NCBI GenBank assembly: GCA_948567375.1
Contig: OX419761.1
Coordinates: forward strand, 54,376,501 to 54,440,500
Reading direction: 5' to 3'
DNA length: 64,000 nt
From: Lunularia cruciata
Lineage: Eukaryota > Streptophyta > Marchantiopsida > Lunulariales > Lunulariaceae
The position numbers and the translations under genes were made by a program. A model generated the notes under the pieces. It made no database searches. It was not told the DNA's origin and saw only the letters and a program-made list of their open reading frames with translations. Below, in pieces: positions 1 to 11,099 of the stretch; positions within the stretch are counted from its first letter, which is position 1, and every line of letters begins with the position of its first letter.

Positions 1-3000
1 GATCCGAACGGTCAGATAACGCGATAACCAGCCAAAAGTGCTCCTAATTAGATTATGAATTCTTTTCCCCAACTGGCTACAGTGTCAACAGCTGGTTCCG
101 GGTTGCGCTGTGCCTTGTCAAGCGCGCGGATTATCAGATGTTTGTTTTGTCCTACTCTCCGTGGGAACCAGTTTTAGATTCCAGAATCTCTTTTACTCTC
201 TAGTCAAGGACGTTGGGCCAATGACAGGTGAAGCAAGGTCAGACAAAGTGGGAAGGGATGCATGTATAGCACGATGAAGAAACTCTTTACGGGCAAAACA
301 AGTGCGGCGTTAAAGAACATGACTCGGATAGAATGTCACCGAGGCTTGGACTTCGTCTACCCGGTTGTAGTTGTCGAGTGATATACGACGCGGTCTTACT
401 TTAACAAGGTTTCGTGCTAAAACAAGTCACCATGAGCTGTTAATGAGACACAGATCTTACTTGTAACATTAAACAACGAACAGACAGACGTGACAACAGA
501 ACAGATCCCAAGCTCTACAATCTTGAAGAATGTACGAGAAGATGCGCGTGATTAAAAAGAGGGTGACCATCCTGGAGCTAAGAGGTAAAATGAGAAGGAT
601 CCATCACGTTTTGTGTAAAGGACGCTTTTCACCCAAAAATAGCCGAGCTGGAGCCCGTATCACAAGCTCACTCATGTTTGAGAGTAACCAAGATACTATG
701 CAGCGAAAACAATACATATAAAAAGTTGTATTTGTATGAACATGGTGTAGCTTAATTTTTTTTAGATAATTGCTTGTCTACGTGACAGTAATCAGATAGA
801 GATACGTGTCAGTCGTAAACAAATAACAAAAATAAAATTTTCTCTCAAGTTAATACGAAGTACCTGTCCTATTCAAACGGTTCCTTCGCTATGTACTGCA
901 TCGCAATATATTTGAAAAATAGTGTTAAGAGCGTAGAATTCAGATATAACTAGTACAATTGTTATTGTAAAATCTTTTGAAACATATCTAACACATATTA
1001 AAGGGTTGTTTTTGTGCTTAGTACATGCGTTCCCTTATTAGTGTTTTTAGTGTTTGCTATGTTTTTCATTCGGAAGCTTTTTTTCTCTCTTTGTGAAAGA
1101 TATTATATAAAATATATCAAGAAATTTCATAGTTAAATACAAATTTGTCAGAGCATATTGAGGTTGCCAAATTGCTAGGGTCATAAAACACCTCACTTCT
1201 AATTATAAGATGTAAAATTATTTATAAAGGATCATAGCTGTTATTCATTAATTATATAACAAATTTTTATTATCTGCAAAAATTTTATTATATCCTAATT
1301 TTGTTTTAATCCTTATTTTAACAAAGAGTAATTAACTATTTTTGATTCTTCAACAACAGATATACTTTAAAATTTGGACTACTTTAATTTTGACAAAATA
1401 AAAAATTATTATAAGCACATATACCATGAATTTAGCTATATATAAGTCATTCGACTTATCAAATTCACTCATTGTGAATGCTTCATCACACTTACATTTT
1501 GAGTCTTACGTTGTGAATTTTCAGTTAAGGCCTGAAGGATCTTCCTATCCTTTTTTGCATTAGTGTTTCTTTTAGCAACCAAATCACATTGGAAAGAGTT
1601 ATCACAAAATACAACCTTTTAATTTAAGCATGATTGTACTTTATAATTACATTTGATCTATGTTATGTGTTTAAATAAAAATGAGTTTATTTACATCCGG
1701 TCACATTAAGTTATTTGTCATGGAAGATTAATATAATATATTGACCTTCAAATTTTTCATACTTTTTATTATCAACCATGAAAAATTCAATCACTTTTTA
1801 TACCCATGTTTGTTATGGTTATCAATTGATATAAAATATGTACCAAATTCATCATAGATCAAAGATAAGTAAATCAGTAGAAGTGATCAATTCTGTGGAA
1901 AAAAAGATAGCCAGTCTTCTTTTTAACAATAAAAAAAACCACTACTTAAAAATTTTCTATTTTCTAAATTAATTTAAATACATAATCTCAAAAAATAAAT
2001 TTAAGAAAAATTATTCCCTAAATATTGATGAAAATTTTATTTTAATGAATATCAATCAATTCTATATGATTATAGTTCAAATGTAAAATTTATCTAAAAA
2101 TCTATATTGATTATAAGGTAACATAATGGAAGAATATGATAAGATACAAGTATGGTAAAAGTAAAAAAAACAAATTTATATAACTTGGATTTGAGGTTTC
2201 TTATATTTTTATGAAATAAGACTTTCTACATTTGTTGTAAATTTTTATTTTCAATTAAGATTGCTTTATTTGAAGCTTTCATGTTTTGGATGTCAATTTT
2301 GTAGCCATTTGATACAGATTTAATCTAAATAAATAAATAATATTTTTATTATATATTAAATTAACATAATCTTTTTCTTATCGTCATCTATATTATCTCT
2401 TATCTTCCTATTTCAATATCACTTATTGAAGATTGCTTTTTAGATTAGGTATCATATACAATGAATAAATATATAGTTATTTTATCCAATAATTTTTTTA
2501 TATAATAAATTATATATATAAACATATAATTATACTTATACTTATACTGATATTTTATAATAATTTTCTTTCTTTCAGAAAATTTTGAATTGAAATGGTA
2601 TTTACAAGTATAAATGAGATAAGGTAATCTAATAATAAATAACACAAACTTAGCTAATAATTTTTATAAGTCCAATATATCTATCTTCTATTTTTTATTT
2701 TTTAAAAATATTTGAGTCAACCAAACAATCAAGTTAATACTAAAGAACTTAGCTTATTACAGTTGAAATAATAAGTAAAGTCTCTTGTTGCCTCTATAAC
2801 TTCGTTTGCTTGCTTGGGCTTAGATAACCTTCTACTTATATCAATAACAAATATTACTATTTGGTGATAGATTCATTTCCTTACACAATTCAACCTCCAT
2901 TTACTTAAGTATCTAAGTAAGATGTTATTTTCAAGTTTCTTAAGGACCCCTTGAATCTCTTTGTTTGTAGAATAGCTAAACATAATTCAACTTATAGAAT

Positions 3001-3580
3001 TGAAATCACTTTTCTACATAAGGTCAAAGTTGAAATTTTATTGATATGAACTTATTACACTAGACCGGACACTTTAAGATGTTTAAGTTTCAAACATAAG
3101 ACTTTTCATTATTAGAAATTACATATAAAATATTACTATAAGCTTTGCAACAAGTTTGGTTAGTCATATTTTGTGCTAAAGAATCAAATTTTAATTACAA
3201 TATGAAGGCTCAATAATTGGACCTTCTAAATACTATAAAAACTGAATTTATTAATTTAAGCTTGAATAAAAAATAGGATCTAACTATTCCTTTATGTAAG
3301 GTGTGAAGAATGATCAGTTGTTTTCAAATGGTTATCACTATTCTCTAAATTTCTCTCTTCATTTATCCATTTGGTTAATTTATCTCACAATTTACATGTT
3401 CATATAATTCTCATATTCTTCTTTTTCTTCTTCTTGATTATGAATTTTTATCTTATTTTTAAGATTATGTTTCTTAGTTTTATACATCGAACTACATACA
3501 AAACTTGAGCTAAATGGTTGTAGTAAAAACACTACTTATTTTCACCAACTTAGGTATAAAAAAACTATGATAAGTAATTC
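1..3580. other. Intergenic DNA, no gene recognised
   Basis: The first 700 bases are less AT-rich than what follows. They carry only a 63-codon open frame (530-721) with no recognisable domain. From about 720 to 3580 the sequence is strongly AT-rich, dense in stops in all frames and has no coding signature. I see no RNA gene or element boundary. Confidence 0.6.

Positions 3581-3671
<91 letters not shown>
3581..3671. repeat. (AAT)n microsatellite, about 30 units
   Basis: An uninterrupted run of the trinucleotide AAT covers about 90 bases. A decayed remnant (variants such as ACTAAT) reappears at about 3786-3805, at the junction of the duplicated segment that follows, which suggests that the microsatellite was part of the duplicated unit. 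Confidence 0.95.
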
Positions 3672-3928
3672 GGCAGCTTAGTTTAACACTTAATAATTAA
3701 CGTTCATTTTAAGATCTAAAGAGAATAGACCAGAAAAAAGATAGTATAAATTTAAGTAAAAGATATTTATAAAATATAGATGAAAATAATACTAATACTA
3801 ATAATAGGCAGCTTAGTTTAACACTTAATAATTAATGTCTATTTTAAGATCTAAAGAGAATAGACCAGAAAAGAGAAGATAGTACAAATTTAAGTAAAAA
3901 ACATTTAAAAATATATAGATGAAAATTA
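3671..3928. repeat. Direct tandem duplication, about 135-bp unit
   Basis: A segment starting AGGCAGCTTAG at 3671 repeats at 3806 with few substitutions. Both units continue through the same order of words (AGATCTAAAGAG, then ATAGACCAGAAAA, then TATAGATGAAAA). The offset is 135 bp. No coding content. Confidence 0.9.
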
Positions 3929-4689
3929 GGGAATTAAGAGTATAATTTTTAAATGTTTTAAATTTTAAACATATCTATTTAATTATAAAAGAAATTCAAT
4001 TAATTTTTCATATAGAAAATAATTTATTAATAATCCAATACTATTTAAATATCTTATAAGCTTATTATATATTAAAACAATGAAGCTTGTTTATTTGATA
4101 TTTTAGAGGTTTTCATATATAGTAGACTATGGAACATGTTAAGAGTTGAATGGCACAGTAAACAAGTTATGAGGTATCTTATCATTGCTTGTATTATGTC
4201 TAATTCACAAGGGTTATGAGCAAAGTCTTTGTCTTTGCATAAAACCATCATAATAGAAGTAGTAAATCCACAAAAAAAACCATATAGGAGTAAAATAGTT
4301 GCACCATAATATACATCTCTTTGATAATTTTAAGATGTATTTTCTTATTCATTGCAAAACATGTATAAATATTATTAAAAATGTTGCACCAATTATAGAA
4401 AACTAGAATTGAAGAAAATATATAAAGAAGATAAAAATATAACACATGGAAAAAAACTAAATAGAGCTGACTCCAAATACAAAAGATGGCTAAAGCATTA
4501 TTATTTATCCTTGAGGTGGATAAAGACTTACTCCAATGCTAAGTTAGGTACTAACTTTCTAGCCATGTTACTAGTAACCAAGTGACATAATCTTTAGGAG
4601 ATTCATCAACACTTTACAATATAGCAAATTTCTTGAGTATCTTTTTGATAGCACAATCTTGACCAAAAAGTAGTATAATGGTAAGAAAC
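3929..4689. other. AT-rich intergenic DNA
   Basis: I see nothing functional here. The one open frame on the minus strand (4248-4445) is hydrophobic low-complexity translation of AT-rich DNA. Confidence 0.5.
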
Positions 4690-5115
4690 AAGTTGTTCCC
4701 TTGAGGATATGGGTCAAAATTGGCTAGACTTGAAGAGAAGTGTCATGATTTATGGTTTGTTTATTGTTATTTATTTAATCTTTTGGGCAAGAACCACTCC
4801 CAAAAGAGGATATTATCACCAACTTCAACACACTAAAGCAAATGGAAGACTAAAAACACTTTCATTAAGAATAAATTCTAACTATCTTCTGAATGTGACA
4901 ATTCAATCAACTCCAAAGAGGTTGCTTCACTACAAAGACATTCAACTTCAAAGGTTTCATTCTACCTTCCCAAAAAGGCACAACCCCAAAAACACTTTGC
5001 ATTAATAAGAGGACTTTTATTTTTTATTTAGTGGTATTTTCAACACTACAATCCATTATTGATCCATCAAGGCATTGCAAAGTTCTTTCAAAACACTCAA
5101 GGATCTATATAATAC
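4690..5115 (-). mobile_element. Fragment related to the 31-kb unknown element
   Basis: The segment parallels 31380-31680 in word order: a cysteine-poor, A/C-rich stretch with CTTCACTACAAA, then AAAAGGCACAAC or AAAAGCACAAC, then CAACACTACAAT, then ATCAAGGCATTGC. It therefore looks like part of the terminal region of the same repeat family. It is split by a solo LTR at 5116-6392 and probably resumes at 6393-6480. No protein-coding part survives. Confidence 0.55.
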
Positions 5116-6392
5116 TATAATACTAGTAGCTAGACATATTATCTAGAGGTGGGAATTGGCTTGGTAACATATAGAAATATGTTATATATGATGGACTAAG
5201 TAGATTAGATAGAGGCATCACAAAAAAGTACTTCTACTAATAGTCAAGAGTCAAAAGCACCTAAAAGCTTCTTAGCCAATTTTGGAGGTCTAAATAGATG
5301 GATTGGGTCTCAAAAATGAAAAATCCTCACACTTAAAAGGAAAGGCTTTTCCCCCCATTGTTTGTCTTGTCAAGAGCTTTCTAATGATATCTCACCAATG
5401 CTCACCCATGCTTCTTACAAGAATATTCCATAAAGATTCTGTTTGGTCAAAAGTGTTTGACCAACCATATAGGACAAGGACCTATGAGCCGGCCTATCTC
5501 TCACTCAAGATGAACCTTTGGTGGCTATTATGGTAGCGCACCATGGACTAAGAAGGCAAAAGAACCCTAAATCCATCGTACTCCTCCAAGACTAACACTC
5601 CAAGACTCAAACCATTGCTCACTAGAGAACTCAATGAGAGAGAGAGATATTTACAAATGAAAGGATGATGAGTACCTCCTCACCACTAGTTTATATACTT
5701 GTGAGATAGTTATGCACCAAAGTTACTAATTATTGGAGTAACTTAAGTTACTAGGCTAGAAGTCAAATAAAGTCAAAAAGCTAAAGGAATATCCATACTC
5801 ATGGGAATATTCTACTATGCATGTGGTCTTATCTTGACCTAACCACTAAGTCAAAAATTTTGTTACATGGGCTATCCTTGGACTATAGAAGAATCCAAAA
5901 CAAAAAGACTCGTGGGTCCAAGAGTTCTCAACTCTTTACTCAAAGCCAAACACCTAGGAATAATACCAAGTCAACACACTAGAATCTAAAATAATGGTGC
6001 TAATCTTTTCCACTTCCTCTAAAATAAGGTCTCCTTTATCTTAGATATGACTAACTTTAGTTGAATAATGTAAAACCATCCTTTATGACTAATGACTAAT
6101 GTAAATCCATCCTTTATCTCTGAGGTACTTATAATACCAAACTAAATATCACAATAACACATACATGCACAAATGGGTATTACATACCAACATGTCACCC
6201 ATCCATACAACTAATCTAAGGAGGAGCTTGCTTACATATCACCAATCCATGTATCTATCCAAGGGTGGAGATTCCTTTGAAGGATCTTCTTTGCTATATA
6301 GTAAAGACAAGGTGCTCCTTTGGGGCATCAAAGTATTGAAAGCTGAAGCTTTGTGTTTCTCTTGGGGGTTCTCATGTCCTTGGAACATTACA
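5116..6392 (+). mobile_element. Solo LTR of the 22-28 kb chromovirus family, itself interrupted
   Basis: Read on the plus strand, this is the reverse complement of the LTR sequence seen at 22330 and 28080. It starts TATAATAC (expected TGTAATAC) and ends GAACATTACA. It is interrupted by a 701-bp element at 5484-6184; without that, the LTR is about 570 bp, like the 561-bp solo LTR at 6892. Flanks AATAC (5111-5115) and AATCC (6393-6397) match at four of five bases, as an old target duplication would. No internal region is present. Confidence 0.8.
5484..6184 (+). mobile_element. Solo-LTR-like element, family F, copy 1
   Basis: It aligns end to end with 15384-16074 (start ATGAG, end TTACA) and sits inside the solo LTR 5116-6392, whose sequence resumes on the other side. 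Flanks GACCT and TACCA each differ by one base from GACCA, the likely target in the host LTR. It contains a TTTATATACTTG promoter-like stretch and no coding region. Size and TTACA end suit a solo LTR, but no element with internal sequence is present in the window to prove it. Confidence 0.7.
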
Positions 6393-6484
6393 ATCCCAAA
6401 CCAAAATCACAAGTATGAATGGCACTCCCACTTGCTTAAGCACTTGGATTCCTCTAACAAAGTTCTTCACCTCCACTATCATAC
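6393..6484. mobile_element. Short remnant of the unknown 31-kb element family
   Basis: It follows the solo LTR directly and resembles the continuation of 31750-31820. It separates the solo LTR from the truncated LTR of the backbone element. Identification is tentative because the alignment is short and diverged. Confidence 0.35.
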
Positions 6485-6872
6485 ATTTGTAGCATTGCAT
6501 CTAGATTGCTTGGACTCTAGAGAAGTAGTGTTGGTAGTCAAAGGTATTTTGGCAATAACCCATAGATTACTTGTTGATAGTTAGATTTCCTATTTGGGGT
6601 ACTAACTACATGGTGGGGCCCATTGTTGGATTTGCCATCAACAAAAATAAAGGTATACCTTGGAAGTGCAGCTCCAAAGCGCTCACTTTTTTGATGTTGA
6701 GTCTTTGAGTTCTTGGCTAGAGTGGATGGAAAGCCAATGAGTGTCACATGGAGTCTCTTAGCTAGAGCGGGTGTGGCTTGACTATAATCAATACCTAGTT
6801 GTTGGTAGATTATTAAGTGATAGATCAAGTAATGATCTTATTGAGTGTGATTCAAATTGTGAACAAATTGAT
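6485..6872 (+). mobile_element. Truncated 5' LTR of the plus-strand PHD-type gypsy backbone
   Basis: The sequence matches the 3' LTR at 35234-35790 from about base 120 to its end. It includes the blocks around GTGTTGGTAGT, TACATGGTGGGGCCC and GTGTGGCTTGACTATAATCAAT. The first 120 bases are missing. Just downstream, ATCAGAG at 6876-6882 could be a decayed initiator-Met tRNA primer site (usual form TGGTATCAGAGC), which would place the LTR end near 6872. Confidence 0.7.
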
Positions 6873-6891
6873 TACATCAGAGACGTGAGAG

Positions 6892-7452
6892 TGTAATACT
6901 TTGAGGACAAGAGGATTCTCCAAGAGAGATAACACAAGTTTCACATTCAATACTCTAATGCCCCAGAAGAGCACCTTCTTTTCATTATATAGCAAAGAGG
7001 ATCTCCTCAAAGGAAGCTCCATCCTTGGATCAGATACATGGATTGGTGACATGTCAACAAGCTCCATCCTTGGATAGTTATTTGGATGGGTGACATGTCA
7101 TCCTTGTCCTATCTAGTTGACTAAAGGGAATCTTTAGAGAATTGTCCTATAGGAGCTCAAAATCATGTGGGTGAGATACCATTGGAAAGCTCTAAATGAG
7201 ACAAATCATTAAATGGGAAGGAGGGAGGGGAGGGGAGGGAACATTCTATTTTTGAAGCCTAATTCATCCGTTTAGGCATCCAAAATTGGCTCTAAAGTTT
7301 TCAAGTTATTTTTGGCTTTTTCCTTATTAGTAGAAGTACTCTTTTGGTGATACCTCTATCTGATCTTCCTAGCCCATTGTACATAACATCCTTTTAGATG
7401 TTACCAAGCCAATTTTCACCTCCAGATAATATGTGTAACTACTTGTATTACA
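6892..7452 (-). mobile_element. Solo LTR, 561 bp, with perfect target duplication
   Basis: It begins TGTAATAC and ends GTATTACA, a perfect 8-bp terminal inverted repeat. The five bases on each side, 6887-6891 and 7453-7457, are both GAGAG. The sequence is the same LTR family as 22330-23354 and 28080-28820, in the same orientation, but has one copy of the about 156-bp unit that is duplicated in those LTRs. It was left by LTR-LTR recombination after insertion into the leader of the backbone element. Confidence 0.95.
7214..7239 (+). other. G-quadruplex-type motif in the solo LTR
   Basis: Five runs of three or four G are separated by one to five bases, fitting the four-tract G-quadruplex pattern. 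It lies on the strand opposite to the LTR's own sense. The equivalent place in the 28080 LTR has become a run of G at 28441-28453. Confidence 0.6.
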
Positions 7453-9029
7453 GAGAGTCAAGGGGAAGTTGGGTGGAGGAACTAAGAGTGTTGGTGGTAT
7501 CTCCAAGCAAAGTGGATTGTGGTACCTTGATCATAGTTCACATTTCCCTAGGAGTGATCATGTGTAGAAGCGTTGGCCAAATTTGGAGCCAAAGGGAGTT
7601 GATTTCAAGTAGTAGTGTTCATTTTGAGCTCAAGAGGTGAAACCATGACCAATTTGGTGCAAATTGAGCTCAAAAAGTGAAATTGAAGGTAGAATTGAGA
7701 ACCCATTCTTGTGAATTATAAATTTGGAAAATCTAGTCCGTCCAATTTGCCTCAAGTGAAGATTTAGCAGAGGATTTGGTGGTGAGCTAACTCTAGAGAT
7801 TTGTGTCAGATTTTTGTCCGGATTTACGTTAAATTTTATGTCAGATTTTGTGGTGGATTTACATAAAATTTTGGCAAGAGAAGGTTTCATCTCATTCTTA
7901 GTGATCCTCGTAGCTTACAAAGTCGATAGATAACTTCTATTATGTCAAATGCCAAATGGTGGCTGAGTCAGTCTGGTGTTGATTTATGAGATGGCAGGTT
8001 TCTATTTAGCTTCTTGTGATTGGACCTCATCCATTATCTAATTTTTGTTTATGCACCATGTTTGTGTGAGATGCATTGAATTTAGAGTGTTGGCGCTTTG
8101 ATGTTTTCTTGGTAGCAAGGCTGGAGTGATAACCAGTCAAACTACTTGTGTTTCTCTCAGGTAAGATAGGAAGTGATGACTTGCAGACTAAGAGAGTATG
8201 TGTTGTGATGACAAGTTACAAGTTGCACTTCCCCCTAGTGCAGTTGTCAAAGTTATCGCTACATTAGTGGGTGATGTTTGGTTCATGGTGTTGGCACTTG
8301 GTGGTGATTCTTGGTGGAGTACTTGCAATGGTTTTGGTTACGAGTTGTAATTTTTGGTTACTTTGTCATGATGGAGTTCTTTGGGGATTCCAAAGGAGAT
8401 AGCATTGTAGTATGTAGTGGGTTTACTTGGAGTGACGCTTGGTATCAACTTGTATCTTAGGTCCAAATGAAGGAAGAGATTGACTCTAAGTTGGAGTGTG
8501 ACACAAGAGTTGATTCAATTGATAGTTCACTTGGTGTGTCTACACTATTGTTGTATGATACAGACAAGATTTATGGGGCCTCCAAAGGCTCCATGCATTA
8601 CTCTGGTACAATGAGTACCATTGAGTTAAATGACTTCATTTAGGAGTTTGATAGTTGGTATGATCTACAATAGATGCAAAACTTGACTTTGTCCACACCC
8701 TTCATGGCATGGAAGGGGTTGTTTCAGCACTTGGACTGCCCGCCAATGGATGACTACCATGAGTTTAGGAGAGCTCACTTGGATGAGCTTGAGCTATGGA
8801 GACAATATTGGTTTCCAACTATATCTTCATCACTTCAAGCTTGGTTTCTAGGAGTAGATTGGTAGTACACACAAGTTCTAGCTCTAGTAGCATTGGCGTA
8901 TCTCTTGGAGATGGTGCTACTATGAGTGGATGTACTACTACAAAGAGGTAGTCGAGTATTGTGGTTTAACCCCATGGTGGAGTTCTTCTAGTGTTTGAGG
9001 CAGAACTACCAAGGAGTGAAAATTGTGTT
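7453..9029 (+). pseudogene. Leader and 5' gag of the PHD-type backbone element
   Basis: The stretch collinearly matches the minus-strand relative between about 18575 and 16800: a long leader, then a gag start around 8440-8480, then gag coding sequence. The best open piece is 8674-8865, which shares the words RRAHLDELEL and GLFQHL-type sequence with the minus-strand relative at 17031-17246. Frames are broken by many stops, so this is not a working gene. It ends abruptly at about 9029, where the minus-strand relative begins, and gag resumes at 18890 after an estimated 490 bp has been lost. What gag does here (the capsid-like shell) is family knowledge; no gag domain is strongly recognisable in this piece. 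Confidence 0.65.
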
Positions 9030-9114
9030 GTGCGTATATACATTGCTACACAACATACATCGTCATCAACATCACACACTATAGAAGCACAACTCACATA
9101 TAAGTCATACATGG
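9030..9114 (-). repeat. Extra copy of the LTR start after the 3' LTR
   Basis: On the minus strand this repeats the first 90 or so bases of the LTR (compare 9570-9650). It lies immediately beyond the 3' LTR end and abuts backbone gag. The plus-strand backbone has the same arrangement at 35791-35892. Confidence 0.8.
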
Positions 9115-9662
9115 AAAATAATCACTTTGTTCAAACAACTCAAATCACACTCAATCAAGTCAGTACTTGATTTTGTCACTCAATAATTTACCAACAACTA
9201 GGCATTGATTATAGTCAAGCCACACCCACTCTAGCTAAGAGAATCCAAGTGACACTCTCGGCCTTAGCCATAGCCATAGCCACCATAGCCAGGAACTCAA
9301 AGGCTCAACATCAAAGAAGTGAGCTCTATGGAGCTGAAATTCAAAATTATACCCCTTGGTCTCCAACCCTAATGGTCCAATTGATGGAAAATGGTGCAAA
9401 TGATGGTGGGCCCCACCATGTAGCCAGTACCGCAAACAAAAAGGTCTGACCATCAACAAGTAGTCTATGAGTATCTACCAAAATACTCCTTACTACCAAC
9501 ACTACTACTCCAAAGTCCAAGAAATCTAGGTGCGATGCTACAAATGGCGGGATAGTTTCCATGTGTATATACATCACTACACAACATACATCATTGTAAA
9601 CATTCACACACTATAGAAGCAAAACTCACACATAAGTCATACATGGACTCTAAAGTGCCACA
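9115..9662 (-). mobile_element. 3' LTR of copy A, 548 bp
   Basis: Read on the minus strand it starts TGTGGCACTTTAGAG right after the polypurine tract and is collinear with the plus-strand 3' LTR at 35234-35790 (557 bp). It ends near AAAATAATCACTTTG on the plus strand. Confidence 0.85.
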
Positions 9663-9663
9663 A

Positions 9664-9680
9664 TCCCCCTCCTTCCTAGT
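9664..9680 (-). other. Polypurine tract of copy A
   Basis: On the minus strand the sequence reads AGGAAGGAGGGGGA immediately before the LTR start. This is the standard plus-strand primer site of LTR retrotransposons. The plus-strand backbone has CTAGGGGGCGA at the same place (35222-35232). Confidence 0.85.
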
Positions 9681-9837
9681 TGGTGGTTAGGTACCTCTAA
9701 TTCCAAATAGCTATCTACTCCAAGTATATAGTATACCCTATAGTGGGCAAAAGATCAAGAGGCTGGGTGTTATCAAGCCCCATCGTTAGTTGCCTGCATG
9801 CAATCTATACCATATAAAGGATGGATTAGCTATAGGT

Positions 9838-10290
9838 CAAGTACGTCTAGAACACAACCATTGTCCTTGAAGAACCACCATAAAGAGAGGATTCAAACAT
9901 GCCATATGCCATCCTCTTAAATAACTATCACCTACTAACATAATAGCAGCTCCATAAGAAGAGTTGCATAACATACACCACAAGCCTACTTGTACAAGTA
10001 CCAAGCTTGGATCCATAGTACCATCAACATTTGAGAGGTGGCATGGTGCAGAATTGTGCACATGATCCTTCTAGAAAACACTATCACTTCCTTCCAACAA
10101 AAGACTCCAAATGGCAAAACCTCATGTACTCTCAAGATAGTGCGACTTGTAGAAACATCACGTGTCATTGATGTTATCTGGTATAGATATACATAGTCAC
10201 CTAAATGAAATCAACGGATCAATGGTCTATAACCTCTTCCTTGAATGGTAGCATAGCGTAAGGTATTCCTATGTTGAGCAATTGCCAAGT
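9838..10290 (-). pseudogene. Integrase C-terminus with a PHD-type zinc finger, copy A
   Basis: The open frame 9837-10061 (74 codons) ends in a pattern that fits a PHD finger at residues 29-73 (9843-9977). The ligand positions read C29-x2-C32-x11-G44-x2-Y47-x4-H52-x2-C55-x14-C70-x2-R73, with GWHMACL and QGQWLC as hallmark words. G44, Y47 and R73 stand where Cys is expected, each one base change from a Cys codon. PHD fingers bind histone H3 tails. The preceding words (APCHLSNVDGT, DPSLVLV) recur in the second copy at 31060-31110. The piece is the end of pol, just upstream of the polypurine tract, where chromoviruses keep a chromodomain. Broken frames upstream mean that no functional protein is made. 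Confidence 0.75.
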
Positions 10291-10299
10291 TCTCAAAGG

Positions 10300-11060
10300 C
10301 CATAGACATCACTCTCTAAAAGATCTTTGCCCATTGAGAACATGTGCTTGTCCATACATCTGATCATCCAAGACCAAAACTACTCTCAATGAATGGCTGC
10401 ACATAAATTTGGATCTCATCCATAGAGTAGAAAGTAAGGAGAGAAGGATGCTAAGGAGGCTTGCCGGCTGAACCAATAGCCCACCAAGGTAATTAGAGAT
10501 CCCAATCTCCCAAGTAGCCTCTTTGCAAACTAAACTTCCGCAATCCTCTATGGACTTGTTGGGAAGTACCATCAACTTAATCCATATGTAGAAGTGCTCC
10601 ACCATAACCAAAATGTGCCGATTATGTCTCATAGTCAATAATAAAGGTCCAACAAAGTTCAAACTCCAATGGTAACCCAACCTTATGATAGATTATAGGT
10701 GTAACTATGGCCTAGGAGCATTAATGATGCTCCAACTTGGTCATAACCACACATCTATCAACAAATTGCTATACATTGGTCTGCATACCGCACCACCAAT
10801 ATTGATTTGGAGTAAGCTATATGTCCACTTTACTCCAAAATATCCTAGCTCCTCAAGAGCATGATGGACCAATTGTGGTCTCTAAGATGGAAGTGCTACT
10901 ACTTTCACTCTACCATCCTCTCATACACAAAGAAGATATCTACCCTCCAATCTGAACCTCTTGGCTCATTGAAGGACACTATCTCTCTCCTTGGCTCTAA
11001 TTGTACCATCCATAACACTAGTGCAAAGATAGTCCATCATTAAGACATCATCATGAATTT
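10300..11060 (-). pseudogene. Degenerate integrase, copy A
   Basis: The frame 10309-10680 reads GYHWSLNFVGPL, then ILVMVEHF and WIKLMVLPNKS, the usual start of the gypsy integrase catalytic core (the first Asp is replaced by Asn in LNFVGPL). The middle of the core is missing: the following words ATWEIGISNYLGG match the downstream half of the plus-strand copy at about 30590-30640, and about 230 bp carrying the second Asp and the Glu has been lost. Stops and shifts continue through 10861-11043. Non-functional. Confidence 0.7.
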
Positions 11061-11099
11061 CTTATTGAATTATACCAGTACTCCATTCTCTAGATCTAT

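Noticed and set aside
530-721. 63-codon open frame near the left edge
   Set aside because: Short, basic, no domain, no homologous copy in the window and no intron or promoter context.
6165-6584. 139-codon open frame on the plus strand
   Set aside because: It runs through the end of the F element, the solo LTR, a remnant and the start of another LTR, so it is a chance frame across repeat junctions.
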